64,000 nt of DNA from Galeopsis tetrahit (Eukaryota > Streptophyta > Magnoliopsida > Lamiales > Lamiaceae), in NCBI GenBank assembly GCA_963675135.1, contig OY776122.1, forward strand, positions 86,314,472 to 86,378,471. The letters run 5' to 3'. Under the pieces are notes generated by a model. It was not told where the DNA came from, searched no databases, and saw only the letters and a program-made list of their open reading frames with translations. Both the position numbers and the translations under genes were made by a program. Below, piece by piece: positions 12,249-24,940 of this stretch (the stretch's first letter is position 1; every line of letters starts with the position of its first letter).

Positions 12249-13094
12249 TATCGAGCTTAATTAATCCAAATTGTCAATTGTGAAAATTCTCCGACAATCG
12301 AGCTCAATAATTAGTGGTGTAATTGTTAAGGGAAGAAACCTTTTTTAAATAATTAATTTGAAAGTGAGATTGTGCCTGACAAGTGGCAACTATTAAATTC
12401 TCATTTGGAAATGGATGGAAATGTGGGTTTGCATCACTCTAAACTTTTGGTCTATAATAGGAGATTATACAGTTATATTTTTTCATCAAATATTACTTCA
12501 ATATTTAATTAATTAGTTGGATTCTTCCTGGTTAAATATAAATATTTAATTTATTTATTTCATAGACATGTAACAATTTTTTTTCCTTTTTATGATAGGC
12601 ATGTAAAACGAGTAGAACTATTAAGGTTTATTGTGGGGTAGATTATAAAGTGAAACTTGACAGGTAATCAGTCATAATTTCAATTGTTATGTCACTATTT
12701 TATTTTAAAGTGGAAAAATTACACAAAATAATTAAAGTACGTAACATTGACGTTTGGCAAAAAAACAAAGGATTGGAGTTTGGCAAAGGACTATAATTAA
12801 TTAGCAAACACGTACAGACGGTGGCATGAAAATGAAATTGTCTAAAATAAGTGAAAAGGTTATTATTATATGTAAACATTTGTTTTGTTGGGGGAAAGGT
12901 AGTGGATAATTTACCTAATTAAACAAGTTGTAGTGACAACTCATTTAATTATATATTTAGCTAATCACATGCATACTGCATCATAAACTGTTTGGTGAGT
13001 AAAATATTATCACCAACCAGCATCTAATAAATCAAAAGAGAAGTAATGAAAATGCAGGGCAGTAAAACTATCAATTTATAACTTAAAATAAATA
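12249..13094. other. AT-rich intergenic DNA, no feature seen
   Basis: No coding signal or terminal repeats were recognised between the MULE and the Emigrant-like element. Confidence 0.4.
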
Positions 13095-13849
13095 CAGTAA
13101 AACCTCTATAAATTAATAACCTTGGGACCAAGGAAATTTATTAATTTATAGAGGTATTAATTTATCGATAAATTAATATTTTATTAATTAAAAGAGAGAC
13201 TTTTTAAATTCAGTAAATTTAGTACATATGTATTAAAAATAAATGAGTTTATATATGTTTCATTAATTATATTCATGTATCAACAAATTCTTTGTAATTA
13301 ATTAAATATATTCATGTATAATATCAATTCATTGTATACAATTAACTATTATATTCATGAACGCATGCATGAATTCATTGGAATTGCTTAAATATACATG
13401 TTTACATTAATTTGTTGCACTTAAATTACTATCATAATCAATTAAATATATCCATGCATAATGAATGAAACATAAATTATATATATAAATCTAAATATGC
13501 ATTCAAAATAATTCATAACATCCAATCATGTTTTCTCATCTAAAAGACATCGCAAAATCATTCATGAATAATCAAATGCGTAAAACATTATATGAGTATA
13601 AGAGATCGAGACCATCTCACATGCACTCAAAAAGATTTATAAGAGAGGTCATGCCATAATATTTATGAATTATTAATTTAGAGTTTTATTGGGACCTAAT
13701 ATTTATAAAGGGATTTTCCGAAAAATTATTATCTTATTATCTTATCGAATTTGATGATTTTTTACAAAGGCCCAAATCGGAACCGAAAGATTTTATTATT
13801 TTAGAGAGTTTATTAATTTATAGAGTATTAATTTATAGAGGTTTTACTG
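13095..13849. mobile_element. Emigrant/pogo-like element
   Basis: The ends are CAGTAAAACCTCTATAAATT and its inverse (AATTTATAGAGGTTTTACTG), each flanked by TA (13093-13094 and 13850-13851). This matches what I know of the Emigrant MITE ends and of related pogo-like (Lemi1) elements. Extra copies of the 'attaatttatagag' sub-terminal motif lie inside both ends (13137-13175 and 13805-13840). The 755-bp body has no transposase frame, so it is non-autonomous. Confidence 0.85.
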
Positions 13850-13851
13850 TA

Positions 13852-16018
13852 TCTTTAGATCGATACGAATTTGAAAGACTGAAAACTACTCTCTTCAAAT
13901 TTTTAATAAATGTCTTTTTGAATTTTAACAATAAAATTAAAACTATAATTTCATGCCAACAATGCACTTCATTGATGATAAAAATGGAGTAGTTAATTTT
14001 ATATTGAAATTTTTGTTAAAAATAAGTGTAGTCTAGAATGTAGAGATAATATCATAAAAATGTTATGAGAAAGATAATTTTGAAAATGCTTTGTGTTAAA
14101 TATTTGTGAAAATTAATGTATAAGAGTAAAATGAGGATATTTAAGGAGAAATTTACAAAATGACAATTTTTTTAGAAAAAACAAAAAAAAACCAAAGAGA
14201 CACTTTCTAAAAAATGGAGGGAGCATATTTCAATTGGAACTAAAAAATAGACACTATCAATTTATGACTCAAAAACATTAAGATCAATATTTGATATTTT
14301 ATAATTTATACGGAGTATCTTTTTTATATATATATAAGAAAAATCCATTACTATTTTTTTCTGCTCACGTAAAAATTCCTCACCCAAGTTCTCGTGTTGC
14401 GAGTGTAAAATTAAAATTCTATCTACAATTTATAATCCCTCTGTTTCAAAATATTATTCGTTTTGGGACTTAAAAGTTTTATTTCAAAATATTCATTTCA
14501 ACTGTTTTTTTTTTCACGATTCTTTCTAATAATCCACAAATTTATCTCTATAATATCTTCCCTTAATTAAAAATTTTCTTCTCTTAATAATTAAGCTAGG
14601 AAATTCTATAAAAAGTATAAGTCACTATAAATAAAAATATTATTATACAGTTTAATAATTAAAAAATGCAACATCATTTTACCAGAAAATGTAAATTATG
14701 AAAAAGTGTAAATCAGTACAACTGAAAAGTGTAACATGGACTAGAGTGCATAGCAGACCAACCCATTCAAAATTTATGTTAAAAAAAGTCCGACAAATAT
14801 TTTGACACTATTTTACAGGCTATTGTCTTTACCTTTTAATAAATATTCAAAGTGCGATTACAGCTATAAACTGATGATGACTAATACTACAATTTAAAAT
14901 AATTTGGTTTGATTGAGTATCTGAATTAGGTGAATTAAAATAATGTTATAGTGCGCTTAATGCGCATGTGAAAATCTTAAAAGGCTACTCATTTCCCTAT
15001 AAATTATTTAAGTAATAGATATAGGTTAATTATTTAATGTTATCTCCTCGCTAGTTGTCACCTATCTATGTTAATAACATTCGAAAATTCATACAAATGA
15101 ATTATACATAACGCGACCATAAATTTAAGAAACCAAACTATGCAATAAACATTAATTTACGCTTCTTTGGATTTGCAAATGGATGTTTAGAAGGATAAAA
15201 AGATGGATGTTTCTAAGACATTTTATCGCTTTATGAAGTCATTTTATCAAAAACAAATAAGGGTTCATATTGAGTTCAAATAAAAAATCCATTATATGGT
15301 GATAATTCCGAATACGACATTATAACAGACACGAAAACAATAAAATATTGTTTGTTATTGTTTATGCCTATTGTATTCATACTGACCCGTTAAATTGGGA
15401 AAGAATATTCAAATGTATATGAGATGTGATATTTTGTGTAGTTTTATTTATTTATTTTTTTGTATTTTTCCTATCAATGTAAGACAGAGTATTATGTGTA
15501 CAATATACCACTAATATTATTGTTTATAAAACCTAATAATATTACTTCAAAAATCAATAACTATTGCTTGTACAGTGTCAAGGTGTACATAATACATTCT
15601 CTAAAATTAATTTATACACCCATCAAATTTTAATTTAAATATATAAATAAGACTGCAATACCTTGCAAAAAAAACCATAAAATAGCATCGACAAATTTTG
15701 GACCAGAAAGAAAGGCAGCAAGAAACAATACAGCAGTGAAGTGAACCATTGATTTTAGGACATAAATTTAACCGCACGAACTCTGGTTCGGCGTCAACCG
15801 TCAGGTTAAAAACGCCGAGAAGGTAAAGTGCAACAAGGCGACAAACAAACACTATCACCCATCAGAACTTACAATTGAGGTTTTTCAAAATATGAAACAA
15901 AACACCCTTCGAATAACTCAACAATCAATTTTAAGACATTAATTTACCAAAAAATAATCTTGCGGGATGCAAAATACAACACGAGCAGCGAAGGATACCA
16001 AGAATCGAGAATAAATAC
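13852..16018. other. AT-rich intergenic DNA with isolated MITE ends
   Basis: No gene is seen. Single Stowaway-like ends occur near 14210 ('aatggagggag') and 14440-14470 ('ccctctgtttcaaaatatt') without clear partners. The stretch 15600-15900 is less AT-rich but has no recognisable coding sequence. Confidence 0.4.
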
Positions 16019-16560
16019 CGTCTCAACAGAGTTTATGATGTTAATATCCATAAGGTTAAAGCAAATGATACCAAACTGGAAAAAAGAAAAAAAAAAAAAC
16101 AATTCAACATAAATCATCAATTATAGGCTAGCAGACAGAATAAGAAGATACCTTCACAAAGCTGAAATTTCAGAGTGAACTGAATAAGAAGACCATGCAT
16201 AACTGCAAAGTGAACAACCAAATATTAGTGTCAACTGTTAATCTGAATTAGATAAGATCAAAAAGCAATCAAATAGGTTGCTTCATCAATTTAACAACTC
16301 TCAAACAAATGGGACGATTTCCACATCAATATAACAACTCTCATAACAAACGTTTTCAACACAAAACAAATCCTATCACAACAAACTCGTTTATTTAAAT
16401 ACTCCAAATTTAGAATATGTCCTTTCTTGAGGAAGCAAGAATGTTGAATTTGCCATGCTTGAATCAGATATTTCAGTTGTACTTACAACAAGGAGTCAAC
16501 TTCTCCCTAATAGCAAAAACATACTTCTCATCTTTATCTTCAAGTCTCTCTAATACAAAT
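16019..16560 (-). pseudogene. Fragment duplicated from the AFC1-like kinase gene
   Basis: Two blocks of the kinase gene at 27262-34973 are joined here in the same orientation. About 16019-16225 matches intron DNA next to exon 7 plus its acceptor (about 29194-29560), including 'catgcataactgcaaagtga'. About 16226-16560 matches 33645-34085, including the 3' part of exon 2 ('aatagcaaaaacata'). Both intron and exon sequence are copied, so this is a DNA-level duplication followed by an internal deletion of roughly 4 kb and most of exon 7. It encodes no intact kinase segment. It lies just beyond the stop of the uL3 gene. Confidence 0.75.
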
Positions 16561-16701
16561 ATTGCATCCCTTGGACTTCCTATTCTAACCTCATCTCTTT
16601 AAACCAAAATGTCCGTAACGGCCTTTGCTTCGTGCCACTCACTCTAATTCATCTGGAAAAAAACAGAAACTACAAGACTACACAACAAGCTTGCCTAACG
16701 A

Positions 16702-18996
16702 TCAGTCTGCTGCCATAAACGGATCTACATCACCAATATCAGCTATCAAAGGTTCCAGCTTTTCTGTACCCTCTTCTTCCGATGCAAAATAAGTAGGAAA
16801 TGGAAGTATAGATACGTCTGGTTTCTTGTACACAGCATCTTTTATGAAAACAAAGTTTCCCGTTGCCCCTGGAATCTGAAACATGTGAAATTATCCTCAA
16901 TAAAACATGTGAAATTAGTTTGGAGTCGAATGATGGAAATAAAACAAGGGTATAGGAAGAGTAAAAGAACCATACTTGGCCTTTTACCCACAATAGGTTC
17001 CTTGCAGGGTCAATTTTGTAAATCCAAACATTTTTAACCGTTCTTTGTTCAACACCCATGTGGCCAGGCATCTTCTTTCCTTTGAAAACCTGTTTACATG
17101 AGAACATATGATAGCAAGTTACAATATGCAAACTCTAAGATAACCATCCCCTAAACATAGGGTACAAGTCCTTGAAAATACCAAACCAAACCAAACATTA
17201 GGATGATTTAGTTTAACAATAATTGGGATGATTTATTTCAACAGCTTAACTTATACTGCTATACATACCCAGTACAAAATTTACAATATTCAAAATTGTA
17301 GGACAATAAAATTCTATAGCGAATATAATAATACAAAGAAACTCTTCAGCAGTTAAATAAAAATATGTGCCCCTTAAGTCAAAACATTACCAAGAAAACC
17401 TAGTACGGAATGGTCGTTAAATAAATTGATATTATGACATTTTCTTTAAACTTGAAATAAGGTGGTTAATTCAGAGCTTCATTTAGTTCTTCACAAGATA
17501 GGGTCTAAAGTTCACCTAATAAGAAGACGGAAAGAGGTTAAAGAGAAGAGATATGCTGCTAAATTTCGGGAAAGAAATCAGTTTTTTTTATTTTGTAAAA
17601 GTAGTCAGCATTCCACTAAGGATAACACACACCTTTCCCGGAGCATCTCTTTGACCGGTCGAACCAATACTTCGATGTGATAATGATGCGCCATGAGATG
17701 CAGGCATACCTTTGAATCCCCACCTTTTCATTCCACCCTACGCACAGAAAAAATGATAGCACTTCAATGTCATATAGTTTATGGAGAAGATCATGTTCAC
17801 AAAGATAACATTTATTTATCTACATTAATCAATTTGCCTCAATTATAGAGTTTGAACCTTACATTCTGAGAAGAAGAAAATATTTGCAACAAAACATGTT
17901 CCATTTGGTCATAATAATGCCAAGGAAATACAAAATATTCAACTATCTTCGTAGTGTACACTCTTCCGTAAAACCTTACAAAACATGCAAATGCCTTGAT
18001 CGTGATGTACATACATTCTTTAATTATGCAACAACGCACGCAAACCATGAGTTATCGGAATAAGAAAGTTATAATGCACACACAATCAAATGGTGAAATT
18101 CAATGAAATTTCATTTTTCAAGACTCTGCTTATTAAGAACCCAATGGGGGCCTTTTCCCTCGAAGCAAACAAACTAAAGAAGGCATTTTAGGAGCCTGCA
18201 ATTTCTACAAAATATAGAATTCTCACGAGTACAACTTCACTAGTTTAACAAAGAGTTAAGCACATCTCTAATACAGCTTATACTTTTTAATTTCACTCTG
18301 AAGGGTCATGATAATTATCATCAATCAAATTAATTCAATGGCAGAGAACAAGTAAAGAAGAGAATTCACAGTCACCTGAAAACCCTTCCCTTTGGTAATT
18401 CCGGTTACATCTACATATTGCCCTGGAACAAAATGGCGGACATCAATGGAAGTTCCAACGGGAAGAAGAGCATCCTCAGTTACTGGAAACTCCCTCAGCT
18501 TCCTTTTCATGGGAACTCCTTGAGCTCTAAAATGACCCAATTCAGGCTTCCTCAAATGTTTCTCCTTTTTTTGTCCACACCCAATCTAGCTACGACCATA
18601 AGACTGGTTGTTAAACTCATCAAGGAGTTCTATTTAGCAAATCTTTGAGAAGACAAACAAATACAGTACACGACAACAAACAAAAGTGGAAAGAGTAGAT
18701 TAAAAATGAACCTGAAGGGCACACAAGCCTTCTTTTTCAGGTGTTTTGACCTGAGAGACGATGTTATCATCCAACCAAAGAACAGTAATCGGAACCCTAG
18801 CGCCCCATTTATCCCACAGCGCCGTCATTCCGCACTTGACGGCGATTGCACCAGTTCGTCTTGAACCTTGAGTCATGACTCCGGGTTTAGCTTCGATAAC
18901 TCGGGAGCTCATCGCCATATCGCAGAAATGGACGGCGCGGGGCGATCTGGGCCCCACGCAAAGGAGCTTCAGACGAGAAATGAGGCCTCTCGACAT
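16702..18996 (-). CDS. Ribosomal protein uL3, mitochondrial type (RPL3-2-like), 295 aa
   Basis: Five minus-strand exons are 18996-18712, 18585-18376, 17737-17633, 17089-16976 and 16875-16702. All four introns are phase 0 with GT-AG ends, giving 95+70+35+38+57 residues. The L3 signature spans the exon 2/3 junction: FVPGQYVDVTGITKGKGF, then GGMKRWGFKG. Exon 3 continues SHGASLSHRSIGSTGQ, and exon 4 has KIDPARNLLWVKG. uL3 is an early-assembling protein of the large ribosomal subunit that reaches toward the peptidyl-transferase centre. The first ~30 residues (MSRGLISRLKLLCVGPRS...) are rich in Arg and Ser and poor in acids, as expected of an organelle transit peptide. I favour mitochondria because the protein resembles Arabidopsis At3g17465 more than the chloroplast L3. 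The gene is intact. Confidence 0.92.
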
Positions 18997-19152
18997 GGCG
19001 TTGGCAAAGTGCGAAAAAGAGTGAAGGGTTTAAGGGGGAAGCACAGTTTCAATGGAGTAGGGTTTTAGGCTAATTGTGAGATGGGGGAGAAGGAGAAACT
19101 TCATCCGGTGGAATTTTCTGCAGTGCTCTCAGATTTCAGGGAAAGTCGTGTT

Positions 19153-19196
19153 TGGGCCCATATTGCGGGCTGAAACTAATTTCAGCTTTGGGCCCA
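19153..19196 (-). promoter_or_regulatory. Two palindromic site II elements upstream of uL3
   Basis: TGGGCCCA occurs at 19153-19160 and 19189-19196, about 160-200 nt upstream of the uL3 ATG. TGGGCY (site II) motifs are bound by TCP factors and are enriched in promoters of nuclear genes for ribosomal and mitochondrial proteins. A third copy at 19362-19369 lies inside the Helitron-like DNA. Confidence 0.55.
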
Positions 19197-19243
19197 TAAT
19201 TTAGTGAGTTTGGTCCGATTCATTATTAGGGCCCTTTGATCAA

Positions 19244-20418
19244 TCTATATATATATAATAACAGGATAGTCTGACCAAAGTCAATTCCCGCTCAAATTTA
19301 TGTGCTGTTCTTTTTTAGTTTTTTTTAAAGCTGAGGGTCCATCTGTTCTAATTATTGTTTGTGGGCCCAATTAAACTGAAGCAAATGACCCAACAGTTAT
19401 AATTCTAGATTTGTTATAAATTTTAGGTTATGAAGACATTCTTTATTTGCCGTCATTAACATATTCAAAATATACAATTTATTTTTTAAGTATTTTATAA
19501 TTTTAAAAAAATAAATATTTTAGTGACATTCTATTTATGAGTATTATTGTTTGAAAGTATATTGTTTAACATTGTTCAATTAATTATCTGACTTACATCT
19601 ATTTTATTTAATTACATTTATTAAAATTTTAATTTATTATAAATACCTATAAATCTTATAGTAATATGTACACACGTATAAATTCTATAATATAAAGTTA
19701 AATTACAATCTACTTAAATTTTAAAACAAACCCATATGATTATAATTATTAGAATTTTAATTATTAAAAAAATATTTGTAATTACACATACACCTATAGA
19801 TTTTAATTATTAAAAAAATATATTTGTAATTACTTGATGTATATTTGATTATTTGAATATTTATTTGTACATATATTTTTGTTTCCCAAGATAATATATA
19901 GATTTTAATTATAAGTTAAAATTTGTATAAGATAGTTTCATAAATCTTATTTCGTAAATTTGAATTTTGATTAATTACTTTGTTTCGTTAGAAGTTTTCA
20001 TCTTTTCATTTAGACGTCTCACATAAAGTTTCTCATTTCATTTTTTTAATACATTGTGTCCCACCTCTTTTACTCTTAATTTCTTCTACACTCCATTTCA
20101 TTTTCTCTCTTCAATTATATCAATTTTACTACACCTCATTTTATATTAATGTTCTTCAAATTCTGTGATAATTAAACGTTAGACGGATGGAGTAATATTC
20201 TATCAATAATTATAAGTGAAAATAGATTAAAAAAGATGTAACTGAAGCTTTATTCACATGAAATCAATGATATGGTTTCACATAGTATTATTTTTCTTTA
20301 AATTTTATGAAATTTCGCCATTTAAAGTTTTAATTCACACTAATTAAAGTAATATTCTATAGATAATCAATTAAAATTTATTAATAATTAATCCGTGCAA
20401 CGCACGGAGAATTACTAG
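19244..20418 (+). mobile_element. Helitron-like element, non-autonomous
   Basis: The right end has the Helitron 3' signature: a perfect 6-bp stem CCGTGC-aac-GCACGG (20393-20407), a short AT spacer, then CTAG (20415-20418) followed by T. A plausible 5' end is TC at 19244 preceded by A ('caA|TCTATATATATATAATAA'), as expected for insertion between A and T without duplication. The interior is AT-rich with no Rep/helicase. The 5' end is less certain than the 3' end. Confidence 0.6.
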
Positions 20419-23400
20419 TATATATAAAAACACAATAGTGCTTGCTGAGGAAGTTACCGTCCAAATCTTTTTAGATAATAAAATATTCTAATAGTGGGTC
20501 CATCTCTTTATTCAAACGATCATTTCATTCTGTATTCATTTCTCTTTACTAAATCTCTCTCTCTCTCCCCTTCTCTCAAAGCCTTTTTTTTTTAAAACCA
20601 TTCTCTCAAAGCCTTAGATCGGTGAAATGGGCCGACGAATGTTGTGGAAACTAGATCGAAGGGTTCTGAATGAAGAGTGGAAGAGAGATCAAGGCGGCGC
20701 GTGAGCTCAGATATGCCGTCGCATTTCAGTCAAAAATCATTCCTCCGGTGAAGGCCTTCAACAACAGGAGCTGTTGACGCTATAGTCGCCGTCGACAAGG
20801 GCGGAACCATAGATCGGCAACTGAAGGTTTTCTATTAACCCATTTTGCGGTCTGAGTTTCTATGTCTTGCGATCTGGGTTCACGGGACGACTGAGTTTGT
20901 GAGTTTCTTATTTTTGCTTAATTTTTTTAATTATTTTTCGTAATTTATTTTCTCATGTCTTAGATCCGATCTATTTTTTCTGTGCTCTTATCTTCTATTG
21001 CAATTTGGGGAGTAGCTGTTTCCATGTTTTGAAAATAAATGCAGGGGTTTTTTGGACCTATTTTCTCATGTCTTAGATCCGATCTATTTTTGCTTTGCTC
21101 TTATCTTCTATTCCAATTTTGAGAGCTTTTTTAGTGTTTTTTCTCAGGGTTTTCGATACTTCGTTCTCGAAGCCCAAAAGACTAAGATCAAAAATTGAAA
21201 AACAAAGGATTAAAGGGCCCGACCCCTTACTTTTGTATGGAAATATACCTGAAATGAAGAGATTAATTCAATTTCAGAAACCCCTGAAAATTTGTTTCAG
21301 GCTTGGTTCTCCACCATCTTCCCCCCTCTTGAGCAATAGAGAAATGAATATTGTAAGTGCATATCAGTTGTTTGTTTTAGGTCCTCACAAAGATACTTGG
21401 TTGATTTATGAAAGGATGAAAAATTAATGGACCATTGATTCTTTCATTTTTAAATGTTTTGCAGCTCATAACTGTACAATTGACCCCTTTATCTATGCTT
21501 GGTACTAAATCTAAAGTTGTAGTTACAATACTAACTAGGATCATCTTGAATTGAAGCTAACCAAAATATTACTTATGAGAATGTATTTACTAATTAATTC
21601 GTTGTCAAGACTAGGTGAATCTTAGCACTGTGTGCATCAACATTTTTAGTATGATATGTTAAGTCTTCCTGAATAAACTATGATGCTTTATGGATTTTTG
21701 GTAAACTAATTGACTTAAAAGGTTGTTAAGTGCTCATAGTATATTACTGCTTGGAGGATGAGTTGAAGAATCTATTTCACCCGTCTCATTCCATTTCCAG
21801 TCAATATAAAGTGTCCTTCCATCTGCCTCTGCTATTTTGTGTGTTTTGAAAATACCTATTATTGAATCAATTTCATTTGCTAATTTGTTAATTGGATTTT
21901 ATTCTTGCTTTATTTTCTGAACTTCAGAATCAATTGATTATATTGTTTAGAGTTTTCGGCTTTGAGGTTCTCTTTTAATCTTTTGTTTGGACTATGTTTG
22001 GATTCAATTGTATTATGTGTCTTTTTAATCTTTTGTTTTTACAGATCAAATTCTTATTTTTATTCCGAGTTGTTCATATTTAAAAGTTTTTGTTTACCGT
22101 CGGAACATTTTCGGTTTGTGATTTCGACGATCTTCAGTTCCGTTTGATTACAGTCGAAGCTGCTGAACGCATAATTCAAGTTAGGGCTAAATTTCACTTC
22201 GCCGTAGCAGCGACGACATATCGACGTCTCCGGCGTAGTAGTGCGACGACGAGTCTGAGTTCAAGTGAGTTCTTTTTTCTTCTTCCTTAAAGTGAATTCA
22301 TATGAATCCATAACATTGTAGCTCAATAGACCTTGTTTAGTGCTTTTTGGTTGTTTGCTTTCGAAAACTTGGGATTTATGGTTTGGGGGGTTTAAGCTTT
22401 GTGTATTGAGTTGAAAATCAAAACACATAAGTGTTTCCTCAGATCAGTGACAGATTTTGCGAATCAATTTTAGAGGTTTAAGGAGTTTAGAAATCAATAT
22501 TGAAGATGGGAAAAGCGAAATCTCCTTAATTTTCTGTTATGATCTTCACTTTCGTTTATGAATTTTCTTGCAGGGATTTCTCTATTTTATTCCGGTCGGA
22601 AATGGGATACAACAATGTCTAACCCCAGATAATGTTTGCATTTTAACCAGATTCGTAACATAATTTTTTCGATCTGCTTTTGGGTTTCAAATTGTAGAGT
22701 CGTGTTTCCAGGTTTTGGATTTTATGGATTTCTAGATTCTGGCGATTTCTACTTTAGACATTGTTGTCGAGTTTGCCTTACTGTTAGCCCATTTTTTTAT
22801 TGTAATATTTTCAAAAAAGTAGTATTATGAAGTATAATAATTTATATAGCTTCTCAACTTTCCAGTTTACAAATGTAACTTGGGGGTGCTGATCTTGGGC
22901 ATTGCAATAGTCATATTTTTTGTGTACACATATATGAGTCAATTGAAACATTACTAGCCATGCTATTTTTTTATTTTAAGGTTATGTTTTTAATTTTTGA
23001 ACGTAAAAGAGAAATCTTCTACTCGACGAGTCAATGAATATTTTCTAGAATTCGTGGAGGCTCTTTGAAAAATCCAAACTGTACTTTCGAATGAAAGTAA
23101 TCAAAATTTTATGCTACCCTCTTAATTTTTTTTAAATACTTTTTTGGTTTTTCGAGTTTTTGTTTCTTATTATGTGCATCTTCTATGCCCTAAGATATGT
23201 GTTTATCTTGGTCAAGTAGGTTTCACGGTCAGAATTCATACTCCAATGGTGTATGGTAGGCTCAAGATTCTTGATAGATGATTTTTTTTATTTTGAATTG
23301 TTTTTATACGACATACTTCTACGTTGTTTTTAGACAACACATTCGTTGTTGTTGTTCAATAAGAAGTTGGGCTTTCATGTTTTATTCAGCTGTTCCGATT

Positions 23401-24920
23401 AAAGAACCTTGGCGTGTGGATTACTTATTCATAATCTATTGGTATTGTTGGGAATTAATTTCTCGATTTGCTGATAAAGTTACTCTATTACTCCTCATTT
23501 TGATTGTAGGCTTGTGGTATTTGCAACAGTAAGAGTCTTCTGCAATTGAATTCTATCATTTGAGTAGCTTCAGTTTACTGCATTATGGATATGGTACAAG
23601 AATGTGGTTTGTTTCAGTCTGTTTTTCTGATCCGCTTTCAAGTTTACATTTATTCTTTTCAAGATTTTTAAATTATGATTTTAAATGCAATTTAGAAGAT
23701 TTACGCTTTGTTGGTTATTTGTTGCAATACATTTTTATTATTAGTTTTGATCACTTTATTTATTCTTATGAGCATTTGCTGATACAGTGTTTTCTATCTT
23801 TCCCATCAGATTCGGGGTTACTAACGATGTTAGGATACTACGTTTTCAGTGGTTTAGTTTCATAGTCATTCAACATAGTGTTTACTATATCTTCTTTTTT
23901 TTATGAAGATGGGCTATTACTTTTGTTTTAGTATTTTTTAGGCTTCTCGCTCTATTAAAATTATTGAATTTTTTTTCAACAATTTAACTTCAAATATATA
24001 TATATTTTTTTGGCCGCATAAAAGGAAAAACAAAATCGAATTTGGGTCCACTGTTATGATATGTGATCTAATTAAGACAATATACCTACACTTACAAAAA
24101 AAGAATTTTGCAACAATGAGTGTAGATATTAAAACTTAAGAATGAAGAACATAATAATGGTTGTTACTGTGCAAGAAGTATGTATTGATAATAACAAAGA
24201 ACAGTCTCCTACATATAATTTTTTTGTTTTCTGAATTTTCTTTGGTCAATAGCTTACTCCATTCAAATAGTAATTGATTTATCAATTAATTTAATCACTT
24301 CATTCAAAAGTGTGTTGATACTGATAAAAATTGGAGTAGGATAATACATTGTGAAACATTGGAGTATTTTTTTTAAATTTGTATACGATAAAAATAATAG
24401 TATAACATAAAATAAATACTTAAACACCTAAATAATGGAGTACATATTAGGATAATAATTTTAAAATAATGAGTATTACTTTTATAAATTAATTTTATTG
24501 TGTATTGATTACTATTCGTATTTCAATTAGTTGTGAGTTGAAAAAGATCTCTGATTCATCTTTAATAATTAAAAGGAAAAGAATATATTTTGCGTAATAA
24601 TACTCAGAGTTGTAATAAGATTTATTTATATTTCTTACATCATGCGGTTATTTTCACATGTCTCGATGTCTTTCAATAATTTATACAGTTTAAAATAGTA
24701 AATTCGAAATAAATTTTATTCTTACTTTATTCAAATTTTAAACAAATGTGAATCCACAAATATATTAAATTGAGCCAATTTCTTTAATTTATATTATAAA
24801 AATAAGTTTTAACAACAACAAAATATACACATTTTTTAGTAACAATATTAATAGTAGCATAATACTATTAATTATTCATTACTCGATTCATAACCGTGCA
24901 TCGCACGGGTGAAATACTAG
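20419..24920 (+). mobile_element. Second Helitron segment with gene-like captured DNA
   Basis: A second 3' terminus closes this segment: stem CCGTGC-atc-GCACGG (24894-24908), then CTAG (24917-24920) followed by T. No convincing separate TC start is seen. The segment begins with tatatataaaaacacaata, directly abutting the first 3' end. Between the ends lies about 4.5 kb that is far less AT-rich than typical flanks at 20600-22300 and looks like gene 5' regions. Either this is a tandem or nested Helitron, or one element starting at 19244 bypassed its first terminator and took in downstream DNA. No helicase is encoded. Confidence 0.5.
20625..22275 (+). other. Exon-like blocks and an internal duplication inside the Helitron segment
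   Basis: Two GC-richer blocks stand out, about 20625-20830 and about 22125-22267, the latter ending in a good donor site (GTGAGT). They look like fragments of captured plant gene(s). Neither holds a long frame and I do not recognise a protein. Between them a block starting 'attttctcatgtcttagatc' occurs twice, at about 20947-21010 and 21060-21121, a direct duplication with 113-bp offset. Confidence 0.4.
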
Positions 24921-24940
24921 TATGATTTATACTAGCAAGA

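Noticed and set aside
15607..15858. 83-codon minus-strand frame, least AT-rich part of the spacer left of uL3
   Set aside because: No recognisable domain, no splice partners and a Cys/Phe-rich composition typical of chance frames.
21095..23865. Frames of 60-110 codons in the Helitron cargo
   Set aside because: Phe/Leu/Ser-rich translations of T-rich intron-like DNA; no domain and no consistent splicing model.
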